Shown: positions 41,661 to 52,819 of the stretch, piece after piece
How the letters are laid out: each line of letters begins with the position of its first letter
Position numbering within the stretch: position 1 is the stretch's first letter
From: Isoetes taiwanensis
Taxonomy: Eukaryota > Streptophyta > Lycopodiopsida > Isoetales > Isoetaceae
Reading direction: 5' to 3'
Assembly (NCBI GenBank): GCA_021234155.1
Contig: JAJEKV010000040.1
Coordinates: forward strand, 5,419,229-5,483,228
DNA: 64,000 bases
The notes under the pieces: model-generated
Databases searched by the model: none
The model's input: the letters and a program-made list of their open reading frames with translations, nothing else
What the model was told of the DNA's origin: nothing
Made by a program: the position numbers and the translations under genes

Positions 41661-44547
41661 TTAAAGTACTCTTAAAGTGTTTACCTCTATACCATGTTTT
41701 TCCCTTATATGTTCATAGGAGGAACATTCCATAAATGTATGACATTCTGATTCTGGCACCGGTTCAAAGCATCCAACACAATACCTTTCGTGCAAAGGCG
41801 TTCCATACCACCTACCTGTCTCAATGTGCAAATGGTGAGAAGAAAGCCTCAGTTGAGAGATATACATCCGGTTCCTGCGGCTAATATATGACATCAAATA
41901 ATTTTGTTCCTTGTAATCCTGTAGAGAATTAATCTCAGCTAGGTAGAATTGTTTCTTTGTATTACCTGTATCCCCAATCTTCCATAGCTTGCTCAGTGCT
42001 CTTTCTGTCACAAAAGCTCTTATCTCTGAATATTTTTCCGAATCTGGCCAAGTATTCAAGCCAAGCCATTTTTCTGCCCATTTCAAGGCATCGACATACC
42101 AGCCTTTATTTTTAGATTGCTGCAATGCCATATAGAGGAGCCTATCCTGCTCCGTTGCCAAAACTCTGTTTATATAAGTGATCGTTCTAATCAAAGCTTC
42201 AACTTCTAGAGGTAATAGACCTGTCTCGGCAAGCAGCATGCAATATGGACTCTGAGGCTTAACTCCAAGTTCAAGGAGCAAAAATCTTTTCTGGACCTGT
42301 TCTATTTTATTCCAACCTCTGAGAGAAAGCCCAGGGCCCCAAATTGGGCAACCATAAAGAACAACAGACCTTACCTGAATTCCAAAAAGCAGTCTTCGGA
42401 TTTGCCAATGCTCAAAATTGTTTGAGTTGCATGTGTGAATCAGACCATAGAGAGCTCTCATCCCTCCAGATGCACGCTTAAGAGCGGATGTGAGCCATCT
42501 GTAATTACATGTCAATTCCTAGATATTTCTAAACATGTACCTTTTCAAGCGCCATCCCGCCAACCTCAAAGATTGTATCATCTTTACCCCCCAATGACCA
42601 TTATTTTTTATTTTTTCAAATTGATTTGCATTTTTTTCTGCTCACAAAAAGCGCTTAGTACATTCAAGTGATGTTGCAGCCCACTTCCAGTTTTTGAGAT
42701 TAGCACAATATCATCTGCAAACAAAAGTAATTGGATTGAATACTTACCAAGTTTGGCTCCGACACCCCCTCCACCCTTCTAGCTCATCAATATAAAGACC
42801 AAAAAGGTCGGTGAACAAGGGCATCCTTGTTTTACACCTATTGTATTCTCTATTTGGTCTGGACCATTGTAAGGAAAAGAGAGCTCAATCATAACACGCT
42901 TGTATAAACAAAGTACCGCATATTGGAGCTCTTTTGGAACCTGCAGCTCATTTAATCTGGATACTAGATCTTTGCGTCTACCCGATCGAAAGCTTTTGTT
43001 AAATCAATGAAAGCAATAAATCTTTTATTACCTGGACCTTTCGCTCCCTCTGCTACAACTCTCAGCGTCACTAAATGGTCCAGTGTAGAGTAATCATGCC
43101 TGAAACCTGCTTGCCCATATGCACGATTTCCACTTTCCTCCGCCCAAACTGTTAGTTTGCTTTCTACCATGGATGCATAGAGTTACGCAAAAACATTGCT
43201 AATCAATATTGTGCGGTAATTGTGTACATCATCTTTACTGCCTGCTTTGTGAATAGGGATCACTCTATTCAAACACCATTTATCTGGAAAACCTTTTTGC
43301 AACACTTCATTACATAAATCCGCCAGGAGACTACAAAGAAAATCCCCTCCCCAGATAAGCCATCTGAATCACATGCTTTGCCATTCGACATGTGTTGCAA
43401 TGCAGATTTGACATCATCAACAGAAAATAATGACATCAACTCACCAGAGGAGACCATTAAGCCTTTATCTGAGTCGTGATCTTGGTATAGTTCTCTGATC
43501 AAGTCTAGGAGACTATCTTTGGAGATGTCACCAGTTGTGGTATGTTTCTTTGTCCGACTCCAAAACTTTTTTGGTTCCAACTCCATTTCATCCATGAGAA
43601 TTTTATGGTGCATCCTCAGCCAATCCCTCTTTTTGTGCTTCACCAGATTCTTATAATACTTTACAGCATCTTGTGTATCTCTTGCAGTCTTACAAGCGCG
43701 TTTAGCATCTAAACATGCAGTATCAAACCATTTTCTGTCTTTATATTTTACACTTTTAGTACTGACATATCCAAAAGTGTCTCTTGCTGCTCTCATAATA
43801 ATATTTTGCAATGTATGGCTTTTCTCTTCTATCAAGGCTGGCCATTCCACATCTGTTAACATCTGTGTTAAACTCTTTTCATATTGCGAAGCAAGCTTAT
43901 AGCGGATTTTCAGCCTCAAAAGAGGATTCAGATCTTTTGTAACCTCCTGTACTTGTACATCTAGAAGTATCATAAGTGGAGCATGGTCTGAGTCGGGGCT
44001 TTTGTCCAAGATCCTAAAATCTTTTAAGCATGACATATAGTCTGGATCTCCTAAAAGCAAATCCACTGAGCTTTTACCATTCGGCTGAAAGCAAGTAAAG
44101 CCTTTGGAATGTGGAAAGCTAGCTATGCCATTGCAGATTACCATGTTAAAAGACTCGCATAAAGAAATAACATGCTCACCCATTTTGTTTCGCACATAAT
44201 CCGTTGTTTGCCTTGGCCACGCTGCATGCCCATCCTGTTCCTGAAGCCAAAGAGCATTCTTTCCCCTGACAGTAAAGTTGCTTGTTTGTTGGAAAGCCGT
44301 GCATTAAAATCCCCTGTCACATATACAAGCCCTTTGTGCCTATAAAGGGATATATCATTAGCAAGATTCTCCAACGGGTCATCAGGATTCAAGTCTGGGT
44401 GATTATATATGGATGCAAGAGGATCTAGCGGAGCAAAATATACCACAGCCATGTTTCTGTGAAAGCCACTATATCATAATCATGGAAAAGAGTTAAACTG
44501 CTTAAAATTTTGTCTTCATTTAGTCCATGTATGTTCCAGACGAGAAG
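41661..44547 (-). pseudogene. LINE B ORF2: endonuclease and reverse transcriptase
   Basis: Starts LRLLVWNIHGLNEDKILSSL, AFTETW (endonuclease N-terminus), then a gap and VVYFAPLDPLASIY, VYVTGDFNARL, and in a second frame SVDLLLGD and SDHAPLMI, the APE-type catalytic SDH. Reverse transcriptase motifs follow: GQAGFRHDYSTLDHL, IDLTKAFDRVDAK, GVKQGCP, LFADDIVL (about 42710). A long clean frame (42515-41661, 284 residues) carries VVLYGCPIWGP and ends with the zinc knuckle CVGCFEPVPESECHTFMEC. There are breaks at about 44.46, 44.17, 43.27, 42.95 and 42.6 kb, so it cannot make a full protein as it stands. It copies its RNA at a nicked target site. Confidence 0.82.
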
Positions 44548-44565
44548 CCTGAGGACCTGAGATCC

Positions 44566-45360
44566 CTATGCCTTGTTTCGGATCACCAGTTTATTGTTTA
44601 CTATGTATACGATCTTGCCTTCATCCCTTAATCGTTTCATCTCATTGAGCATTTGCTTTCTTTCCTTTTGCTGTACAATTGTCAGATCATCATTCAACCA
44701 GATCTTTTGGCCTTTCAAGTGGCTTCTATGCTGAATAACTCTATTTCGTGCATCTACATCTGTGAATCTGATTAAGATCGGCCGTATTTTACCTTCATTC
44801 TTCTTGCCAATGCGGCGACAATGCAATACTCCTGGATCTGATAAGAACATGGTGTCCTTGAAGAAGACATCCACCACTTCAGATATTTTTTCTTCGTCCT
44901 TTTCTTCTATGCCTGCTAATATCAGATTCTTTGCTCTGGCTGTCCGCTCTTCATGTTCTGCAATTCTTTCTTGCTCCTGTGCAAATAAGTTCTGTACATG
45001 CGCTTCAATATTGGAAGTGATCTTAGTCACCATTTGTTCCTGGCTCATTTCTTCTGAACCTACATCCTCTTCATTTTCCTCTTGATTCTCTTGGATATCT
45101 TCCACAATACCCTTTACTTCATGTACACCCTGTTTCAGACACTTCATTTCCTCTCTTACTGCCTGCATTTCCTCTCTCAGCAGTCTAATTTCTTCTCTGG
45201 CTGCCTGGAGCTCTGAGGTCAGGATTCGAAGCATATCTTCCTCCTCCGGATCTCCTTTTTTTGCTGAAGATCGCTTACTCATCTTCCGATCTGTTTGCCG
45301 TTCTGTCTGTTCAGAGGTTGCAGTTTCCGACCTGTTCCTGCTGTCACAGTATGATTCCAA
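44566..45360 (-). CDS. LINE B ORF1 protein
   Basis: An intact 264-residue frame. Residues about 25-40 are basic (MSKRSSAKKG). A long coiled coil follows (ILTSELQAAREEIRLLREEM, then VREEMKCLKQGVHEVKGIVE) with an acidic Glu stretch, then a folded C-terminal part: RAKNLILAGIEEKDEEK, CRRIGKKNEGKIRPILIRF, HLKGQKIWLNDDLTIVQQKE. This layout is that of LINE ORF1 RNA-binding chaperones. The alternative start at about 45282 (MSKRSS) is possible. That it is unbroken while ORF2 is damaged suggests a fairly recent insertion. A decayed homologue is in LINE A at 47.76-48.35 kb. Confidence 0.78.
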   Translation of the reverse strand: MESYCDSRNRSETATSEQTERQTDRKMSKRSSAKKGDPEEEDMLRILTSELQAAREEIRLLREEMQAVREEMKCLKQGVHEVKGIVEDIQENQEENEEDVGSEEMSQEQMVTKITSNIEAHVQNLFAQEQERIAEHEERTARAKNLILAGIEEKDEEKISEVVDVFFKDTMFLSDPGVLHCRRIGKKNEGKIRPILIRFTDVDARNRVIQHRSHLKGQKIWLNDDLTIVQQKERKQMLNEMKRLRDEGKIVYIVNNKLVIRNKA

Positions 45361-45484
45361 CCTGTTCCGGCTGTCACAGTATGATTCTGACCTGTTCTCG
45401 ATGTCAACGAATTGCTTGCTCAGATGTCACTGTATGTAAATTCGACCTGGTCTTACCTTTCACGATAGCACCTAGGTTTAGCGC

Positions 45485-46511
45485 CTAGGTTTTAGCGCCC
45501 AAAGGTATTATGTATGCCTCTGGTAGCTGCGGGCCACCGCCCCCATGTTCTTGCATCCAGGTCTCCAACTTGTCAATGTAGAGACCAAGGAGCGTTGGAG
45601 ATAACGGACATCCCTGTTTAACCCCTATGGTGCTAGCAACTCGCTGATCTGATGCAGGAAATGCAGCATATATCCCATCATAGAGTCTATAGATGACATT
45701 TTGTAAGTCCTGTGGGGCATGCAGCGCCTGCAAATGCTGCCACAACAGGTCTCGAGGGACTGTATCATATGCCGTCTTGAAATCTACGAAACAGCAGTAC
45801 AGGTCACGTCGCGTATTGCGAGTAGCTTCCATAAGGATTATGAGAGTGAATATATGGTCGATTGTGGAGTGGGCAGGGCGAAACCCCGCCTGGCCAACTT
45901 CACGCACTCCAGCTTCCTCAGCCCACTGAATTAACTTCTTCTCCACCACACCTGCTAAAAGCTTTGCGACTACCATAATCATGCGGTAGTTCGCCGAATC
46001 ATCCCTATTACCTGTCTTATGAATTGGGGTGACCTTGCTAACCATCCACTCCCCCGGGAGGCCCTCCCTTATGGCCTGGTTAATGATCGCTGTCAGAGGC
46101 CCTAGCAAAGCTACCCCATTTCAATAACTCGGCTTGAAGTCCCTGCAAGTCCTTTGCTTTGCCATTAGCCAGGTGTCTAAGGCCCTGTTGGATGTCTTCC
46201 TCCGTGAGCTGCAGCATTTCTCCTACCTAATCTAGAACCCCAGCAGCTGCTCCTGGGGGATCATACAACTCCTCCAAGCGATGCATCCACTGGTCTATGG
46301 TAATATTGTCGGGTGGTTGATGCCTCTTGTACAACACCCTACGCCAGAAGGCTTTCGGCTCGGTCATCAACAAATCAAACATGCGCTGTTGATGGTCTGC
46401 AATGTACGCATGCTTTTTGGATTTCAAGAATGCTCTATAGTCACGAATGGCTTCTGCCGCAAAAATTTGTGGATCCGAGGCGGCGCCAGTTGGGTCTTTA
46501 GAGCCTTGCAC
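45485..46511 (-). pseudogene. LINE A: linker and reverse-transcriptase fingers/palm
   Basis: 46511-46227 reads AIRDYRAFLKSKKHAYIADH, FDLLMTEPKAFWRRVLY. 46108-45485 is one clean frame of 207 residues with GEWMVSKVTPIHKTGNRDD, NYRMIMVV, GQAGFRPAHSTIDHIF, FVDFKTAYDTVPRDLLW, GVKQGCPLSPTL. It ends where LINE B begins, before its YADD motif. These are the ordered motifs of non-LTR reverse transcriptases. A gap with frame changes lies at 46110-46226. Confidence 0.8.
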
Positions 46512-47757
46512 TCGTGGTCAAACCGGGGATTACGAGGGAACTGCAAGGGATGTCCATTCAAGCGATCCCTCGGCCGCAAAGCATGCACTAGTTGCCGCGT
46601 GAGTAAAGGCGTTTACAAGCCACTCCCACCTATCATGTAACGTGCAAAGGGCATCAATCCCCCGCAGTTCACGTTCCAACACGCACTCATATTCCCGCTT
46701 GCTTTTCACGTGGGTCGGGGTGTATCTCAACCCCGATGGTTTCTACTCGTGATTGCGCTTACCGAGTGCTCCCAATCCAAAGTGACATAAAGTGGATAGT
46801 GGTCCCACAAAGCCTCCTCATCTCCCCGTTCGTGTGCCAATTGAGAGCTCGCTGATCATGTCAAGTCCTACCACCGGAGCAAGGAGATAGTCTACCACGC
46901 TTAGCCGCACCATCATGTCTATCGCTCTTGCAAGTAAAACCCCCGATTGCGCCATCCGATCATACCATTGCACACTACCATATCAAAGACCGACAGAGTT
47001 GAACCAACTCCCTTCCAAAGGCGTTGGTGATTGTATCTTGAGATGTTCGCATGTTGGGGATGCAAACTGTTTCAAGCCGAGTGGGTTAGAATCAGCCTCT
47101 CCCTCGGAAGGTAACCGACCGCACCGCAGCGGTCGCGGGCATTGAAATCTCTAACAAGAGCACATGCCCTTGCCGGGCGATATTGCTCTATGTCATCGTA
47201 TGCATCTCTATAAGGCATTTGTACATCCGGTAATCCGCCTCCGGACTGGTAGAACTTAGAGGTCATGGGGTATATAACAACATGCAATAAATAATGGGCG
47301 ATCTTTGAGGCTCCGATACTCTCACCCACGTGGCGGTTAAGTCCATTCGACCTTGTGGAGCGAGACCGGGTCGCTATAGCATCTTTGAAGTAGCATGCCA
47401 CCCCTCCATATCCTCGCTTGCCATGGCGCCGCATTAGCGGCGAAGCACTAGTATCCCTAAGATGTCCGGCGGTGATGCCCACGATATTCCCACGTCTCTT
47501 GCAAGAAGATGATGTCCATACCAGAAGCGATCCCAACAAGGCCACTGCCCTTCTTCTAAAGGAATCCCCTACGGTTCCATGATACAAGTCCGAGATACGT
47601 CCCTATGCTTTTGTGGCGGTTGTTCCCACTCACCGGCTCAGGAGGTTGCGGGGGCCGTTCGGTGGTGCCCGAAAGCACCGGGTCCCGGTACGTTGCATCC
47701 GGTTTGCCGCCCTCGGAGGTGAAAGGTCTAGATGTCCCTGCCCCATCACCACGCCTC
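46512..47757 (-). pseudogene. LINE A: endonuclease region
   Basis: 47757-47560 opens GLVSWNRRGFL (the N-terminal strand of APE-like endonucleases, usually W-N-x-[NR]-G). 47587-47072 reads ITAGHLRDTSASPLMRRHGK, RGYGGVACYFKDAIATRS, YPMTSKFYQ, ALVRDFNAR (the GDFNAR strand with G to R). The remainder to 46530 reads HVKSKREYECVLERELRGID. The catalytic SDH part is not clear. Confidence 0.65.
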
Positions 47758-48347
47758 TCAAGCATCATTGGCGGGAGGTACAAACACCTTCATCTTGCCA
47801 TTAACCAAGCCTCGCGAATCCCCACCTTTCATTTGTCCGATTTTTGTGAACTCCTCTCGTCTCTCCTTTTGTTGCACCGAGTAAGATCTCGTGTCCAAGT
47901 ATATTGATGTCCCCTTCAACCCGGCTAGCGTGTTGCGATAATAGAGTCTTCGATGCCCGGTCCAACATCGTGGAATTTGACCAGTCGGGGTCTCATGTTT
48001 GGCCCCCGACTGGGTCGGGTTTCTCACCCCAAATCACGCCGGTTGTAGTCCGTCCAAAGACGGGGCATTAAGCTTAGCTGGCAGATATTCCCCACGCTCT
48101 TCAGGCAAGCCCCGGACAATGAGGTTCAGCCGACGAGATTGGCAATCTTGCTCCTCGCGAAGGACCTGCCCCGATTCCACTGGCCATCTCGCCTCGGCAT
48201 TAGGCGACTTGTTGATGCCGCCTCCCGGCAAGACTGCGCTCGTTTCATCTCCGAGCGGAGATCATACATCTCTCGGTGAAACTCGGCCATCCTCTTCTCT
48301 AGGGCCGAGAGCCTGGGTGCTGCTTCCTGTAATACAATAAAACACAC
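47758..48347 (-). pseudogene. LINE A: ORF1 remnant
   Basis: Coiled-coil start (APRLSALEKRMAEFHREMYD), then in other frames DCQSRRLNLIVRGLPEERGE and LKGTSIYLDTRSYSVQQKER, FTKIGQMKGGDSRGLVNGKM. The last pieces align with the C-terminal third of the intact LINE B ORF1 (LILAGIEEKDEE; HLKGQKIWLNDD...QQKE). Frame changes occur at about 48.2 and 48.03 kb. Confidence 0.65.
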
Positions 48348-48350
48348 AAC

Positions 48351-48608
48351 GTCATTTAGGAAACTATCATAATAAACTAGAGTAAGTTCATTTTGTGAGA
48401 CATTTTTGGTTGAAGATGGTCAAATTTAGACATATATGAACACAATAAAGGCTTGCAGATATTATGTGAGATATTCTTAAAACAGCCATGCCATATATAT
48501 ATATACCATGTAATAATTTATGTGAAAATTAAATCATAAAATAAGGAAGTATGAATCTGTCATCCATATTTTGTTTGCTGCATTTTCTTAGAAATTGACT
48601 CTCTTGCT
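48351..48608. other. LINE/gene junction spacer
   Basis: AT-rich sequence between the LINE A 5' part and the promoter of the 97-codon gene. No coding signal was seen. Confidence 0.4.
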
Positions 48609-48929
48609 GACACGTGTCGTGTTTCAGCCTTTTATTTGCACCTCCTTCGACTTGAATAGGGATTACCCTTGAATAAGCACATGTGTGGATAAACAATAAC
48701 TATGACGTCATCAGCTTTACTATTTATTAAACAATATTCCCTCAGCTTTGGTACTTATTAAACAATATTCCCTTCCTCGTCCTGCTGGCGATTGGCCCAA
48801 TCTTCTCTAGATTGGTTGCTGTACTTCAAATTAAGGTCTAGGATATCTGAAGTATCTTTGGGTTCAATTCAATCGTGTCACTCGGCTATATAAAAAGGCT
48901 CCTGGTAATGGCTGCGTTCTTCAGGAGAC
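48609..48929 (+). promoter_or_regulatory. Promoter with G-box, TGACGTCA and TATA box
   Basis: GACACGTGTC (48609-48618) is a palindromic G-box/ABRE-type site. TGACGTCA (48703-48710) is a perfect bZIP/CRE-type palindrome. A near-duplicate of about 28 bases (TTATTAAACAATATTCCC core) occurs at about 48722 and 48753. TATATAAAAA (48887-48896) is 34 bases before the start codon. Such palindromes are typical of bZIP-controlled, stress- or ABA-responsive plant promoters; regulation is inferred only from these sites. Confidence 0.6.
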
Positions 48930-49223
48930 ATGGCTCCAAACAAGAGGAAGTTTGAGGATGATCATCTTCCATATCCAAAACGCCATAGAATCGATCTCTT
49001 GGTGGTCATGGATCGTTGGATGGCTTTTGGTGATGGAGGCCATAAAATGGGAGATAATGTGGCGGATGTTTCTGGCAGCTTAAACTTGGGGGACAAAGTG
49101 TCTGATGCCTTGAATCTGCCTGATCTTGACTTCGAGTTGCATGAGCAGATCGGTTCATTTGAATTGGTTGGCAATTTAGAAGAATGCCCTGAGATTGGTG
49201 TCTTACCATATCTATTTGGATAG
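48930..49223 (+). CDS. Small protein of unknown function, 97 residues
   Basis: A single open frame from ATG at 48930 to TAG, placed well behind a strong TATA box. The start MAPNKRKFEDDHLPYPKRHR looks like a bipartite nuclear signal. The rest is acidic and Leu/Asp-rich (DALNLPDLDFELHEQIGSFE), which may be an activation- or interaction-type segment. I do not recognise a family. A stretch suggestive of a polyadenylation region (TATTTATGAAATAG) lies near 49445. No intron was seen. An ATG at 48908 in another frame lies about at the expected start of transcription and probably is not in the message. Promoter quality makes this one of the best candidates for a live host gene, but conservation is unknown. 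Confidence 0.55.
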   Translation: MAPNKRKFEDDHLPYPKRHRIDLLVVMDRWMAFGDGGHKMGDNVADVSGSLNLGDKVSDALNLPDLDFELHEQIGSFELVGNLEECPEIGVLPYLFG

Positions 49224-52200
49224 AGGACGACTTCGTCTGTACTAGCTGCCTTTGTTTTGTCAGCGACGAAGAAATTGATGAATCCGGCCATTATAAGACC
49301 TGTACTAAGGAGTGTGTAGTGAAATGCTTTGAAAAAATGCAGTCCTAGCTTCTTTCATTGCATGTAACCTGCCTTTATATGAGTCTGTAACCTATTATGC
49401 ACTGCAGCAGTTTTGGACGATGTATACTACTGGTGCATTTTGTATATTTATGAAATAGAAATGACTTTCTAGCAGCAATGCGCATCACTTAAATTGGTTG
49501 GTAAGCCTGCTGTCACCTTTCTCAAAACTAGTCTCATAAGTTTAATTATGAAATCAGTTGAACAGGATACTTATATTAAACTTTGTTTTGGAGCTTCAGA
49601 CTTTGCACGGTTGATTTCTTTAAGCCACAAAAACCTTGTATGTGTGCTAGATGCTAATCTCACTCTTGATACAAATTTACCATTAGCAGTTGCCACTTGA
49701 AATAGAAGCTGGAAGCGACGTTGTGCCGCACTCTGTTTGTAGATGTTGTTTTATATGTCCTTGCAGACAAGCCGTATACGGAGTTTTCTACAGCATGCTT
49801 GCATAGGAGTCCTTTTTATAGAAAGCACATCACTCATTTTATCGCTGATTTCTGCGTTCTTCTCGATTCTGGCTTCTAATGTGCATTCTTTTTTGTTCTG
49901 CTAAACTTTTTAGCATTTGGGTCTTCAAGTTTTTGCCTGATAGAAAGTAGAGTCCATTATTTTGTCATTTTGTTTTCACATTCTTGCTGGGTGTGTTTCT
50001 TAGCGCAAGCATTGCTCCAAAATGACAATGTTATCAAATAGACAACTTATTTTTGTCTCTGTTACAGATATAAGTCTCTTGTGGGGACAATTCATTTGAC
50101 CAAGATGGCTTCTCGGCAATGGAAAGGGTTCCATGGCATTCAAATTCTGGGTCCCTCTTCACGTGGTGTTTTGCTTGAACTGAAGTTGGCAATCTAGCAA
50201 AGACTCTATTCAGACAGATATATTGGCGGCATGTTTTATATAGGCAATATTTATGGCCACTACTGCAATGATGCACTAGAGATATGCACCCAACTGAGTT
50301 TCTTTTTCAGAAATTGCAGCAGAAGATGTTATACCTGTGGTGTAAAGTGAGACCAAGACGTTGAAATTCTATTCCCTAAGTTTAACCAAGTTGCCAAGTG
50401 ACTCTAGAATTACTTCTCCAAGAGCACTACTAAGAAAAAAGTTGCATTGCAGATTGAGTAAGAAGTTGCAATAATAACTACAGATGACTGATTGCAATAG
50501 AGATGATTCCTATTGCATCTATTGAAAAAGTTGCAATAATAGTTACAGAAGTTGCAATAAACCTGCTTGAGTTAGCATTCCTCTGGTTTCCCTCATGCTT
50601 GAGCCAAATATTAGCAATTTAGTTCGTAGTTCAATTATGCTGATTCTCGTGAATTATGCATCCTGAGTACCCAAATTATTGAACAGAGATACTAGAAATA
50701 CTACAGAGTTCTGCTTCAAATACAGAGAAAGTACAAAAGCAGAGTTCTGCTTTAAATACTACATGACATTGGTTCAAGGAGTAATGCGGTTTCCTTTCTG
50801 AGGGTTTTGCACATGTTCTTAGAGAAATACCAGAGCAAATTTTAGCAGTCATTTCAACCAACAAAAACTCATTATATACTTCCATTCTAAACAATAGAAC
50901 CAATCAATAGCATCCAATGTGTGAACAAATGGACCTGCCGTGTTTTTGCATCAAGCAAATAGGAATCCTAATCCGAATGGAACTTCGCTGAAAATAGAGA
51001 GAAGAAGCATTAAGAGTACAAACAAGTTACTTTGTGAAGCAATTTTATGCAAGAACCAAAGCCTGGCACACTAAGGACTTAATGCCTAGCCAATCTCTTA
51101 GATACAAAAAATAGCGCAATATAGAACGAAGCATAGATTGAACCTGTGAGCATCCATAGGTTTAGTTACTAGTTAGACATCATTCTTAAACTCGGGCTTC
51201 TTGGATTGGCACTCTAGATGTCATCTGTATTACAAAATCAAGCTTGGGCTTACCTCTCAACCCTCTGCATTATCTTGGCAACCTTAAGTACCTGCATAGA
51301 GAGAGGTAATTCTGTCGAATAGGTAGAAAACTATCTTGGCCTCCTCTCTCAATCTAAGGCAGCAACAACTTCATGGATCAAAGGCCTTATGTCATGTACG
51401 CGCTGCTCTGATGCCCTATATTCTTCTTCCCAATTCCGCTATGCTGTATACTTTAAGCCCTCATTCCAGTGCCATGCAACAAAGAGAACATATAGTCTGG
51501 AGTATATTAGGCAATTTGGATCATAACCAGTCATCAGTCATGTTCATCCCTGCAGTTTCTACGGCCCATTTAGATGAGATGTGATCCAGAGGAATTAAGT
51601 TACATAGTTTCATATCCTATGGTACTTTATTAGGCAATTCCAAAGAAACCCATCACCGTGATTTCCAGACAAGATGAAAAAAGGGATGAAATATATACTG
51701 ACCTATCAAAAGGGCTTCAGACCGCTGGCCGCAGCTCTGCCAACTGCTTGGGAAGTTTTCTGGGCAGTAGGCAGTTTCTATTTTGAGAATTGTCTATCAG
51801 TTCCACGATTCCATGACAACTATCAATTGATATTGACAATTACCGATTGATATAACATTTCCTAAGAATTTAATATAACGTTTAAGGAAGCCCCATTTGT
51901 AGGGATATTGTGTGGTTTCTATACGGGCTTTATAGAACTAACTGTATCATAATGATGATTATAAGGTGTATCTAAATGATTGCATTAATGATTGCATCCG
52001 TGATTATCCCTATCATCATATATACCATCTAGATTGGAGTTCTTTGGCATGTGCTCAAATGTTGATTTGGACTTACAAAACATGCACACAATATGGGCAT
52101 ATAAATAGAGGGCACCCTCACAATTCCAACTGCTTCTATGGATAAGACCTGCAAGCTTCCCCTTACTCCTTGCATTATATATTTCCTATACATTTTTGTC

Positions 52201-52300
52201 CCTTCTTGCATTGCTAGGGTTACCAATGTATTGCTTTTAAGTTCCATATTCCATATCGCATTGCTATAGTCCCTACACTATTGCTTGATATGCCCTATTA
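49224..52300. other. No gene recognised
   Basis: The 3' region of the small gene, then AT-rich sequence. 50440-50570 has loosely repeated AGTTGCAATAATA words. Open frames are short and without domains. Confidence 0.4.
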
Positions 52301-52319
52301 TGTCCTATTTCAATTAATC

Positions 52320-52540
52320 GATCAAAATTCAAGTTATTTGAATGCTCTTTGCTTTGTGAGTTGACAGTGTCCACTAATTCCAAATGGGCATTCCATTGCC
52401 GAAGACCGCCTGAGATTAAGAAATTTCTATATATAACAGTTAAAGAAAAAGGAGATGATTTATACCACGTGGAATGTGGTTGGATCAAGGGAACTTCACA
52501 ACTTTTGTTTGATACATTAGTTGTGGACCCAAGCTAGAAG
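52320..52540 (+). other. Exon-like fragment of unknown identity
   Basis: After a TTGACAG acceptor (52369) the frame reads WAFHCRRPPEIKKFLYITVK, EKGDDLYHVECGWIKGTSQL and stops at 52537. Composition and an uninterrupted frame suggest a true exon or a remnant. The family is not recognised. Confidence 0.3.
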
Positions 52541-52819
52541 TGATGGAAACAAATTACCCATCAGGTGTAATAAGTTATTATCTTGAGAAATACATGGATT
52601 GTGGCTCCCTTGGTACATCGGGTGTCTTCAAAGTGGAGTCTGAAATGGTGGATGGTAGGATCGATATTGGGTTATTCAATGACACGTAAATCTATGGTTA
52701 ATAGTTGATCAGCTTTGGAACATCGAATGTACCTATTGTTTATTTCAATACTGAAGTTAACATCTATGTAATATCGAATTGAGTTATGAAGTTGGTCATA
52801 CGTGTGTTGGATCTATTTT

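Larger units (their letters stand above)
41471..45480 (-). mobile_element. LINE B nested inside LINE A
   Basis: A near full-length non-LTR element: 5' leader (45480-45361, with a repeated GCGCTAAA..CCTAG motif at its start), intact ORF1 (45360-44566), ORF2 with endonuclease and reverse transcriptase (about 44547-41661), 3' UTR and a pentamer tail (ATATC)n at 41493-41471. It splits LINE A just before its YADD codons, so it inserted later. Target duplicates were not clear by eye, so the limits are good to about ten bases. Confidence 0.8.
40067..48350 (-). mobile_element. LINE A (APE-type), interrupted by LINE B
   Basis: Read on the minus strand from 48350: an ORF1 remnant, endonuclease, reverse transcriptase to 45485, then an interruption (LINE B, about 41470-45480), then the YADD box and C-terminal part from 41464 to about 40190, and a tetramer tail (TTCC)n at 40083-40067. 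The two halves join naturally: the fingers/palm part ends LPEAYIIPLGA and the other side resumes LLYADDVDLL. LINE A is richer in G+C and CpG than its surroundings. Frames are broken in several places. Confidence 0.8.
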
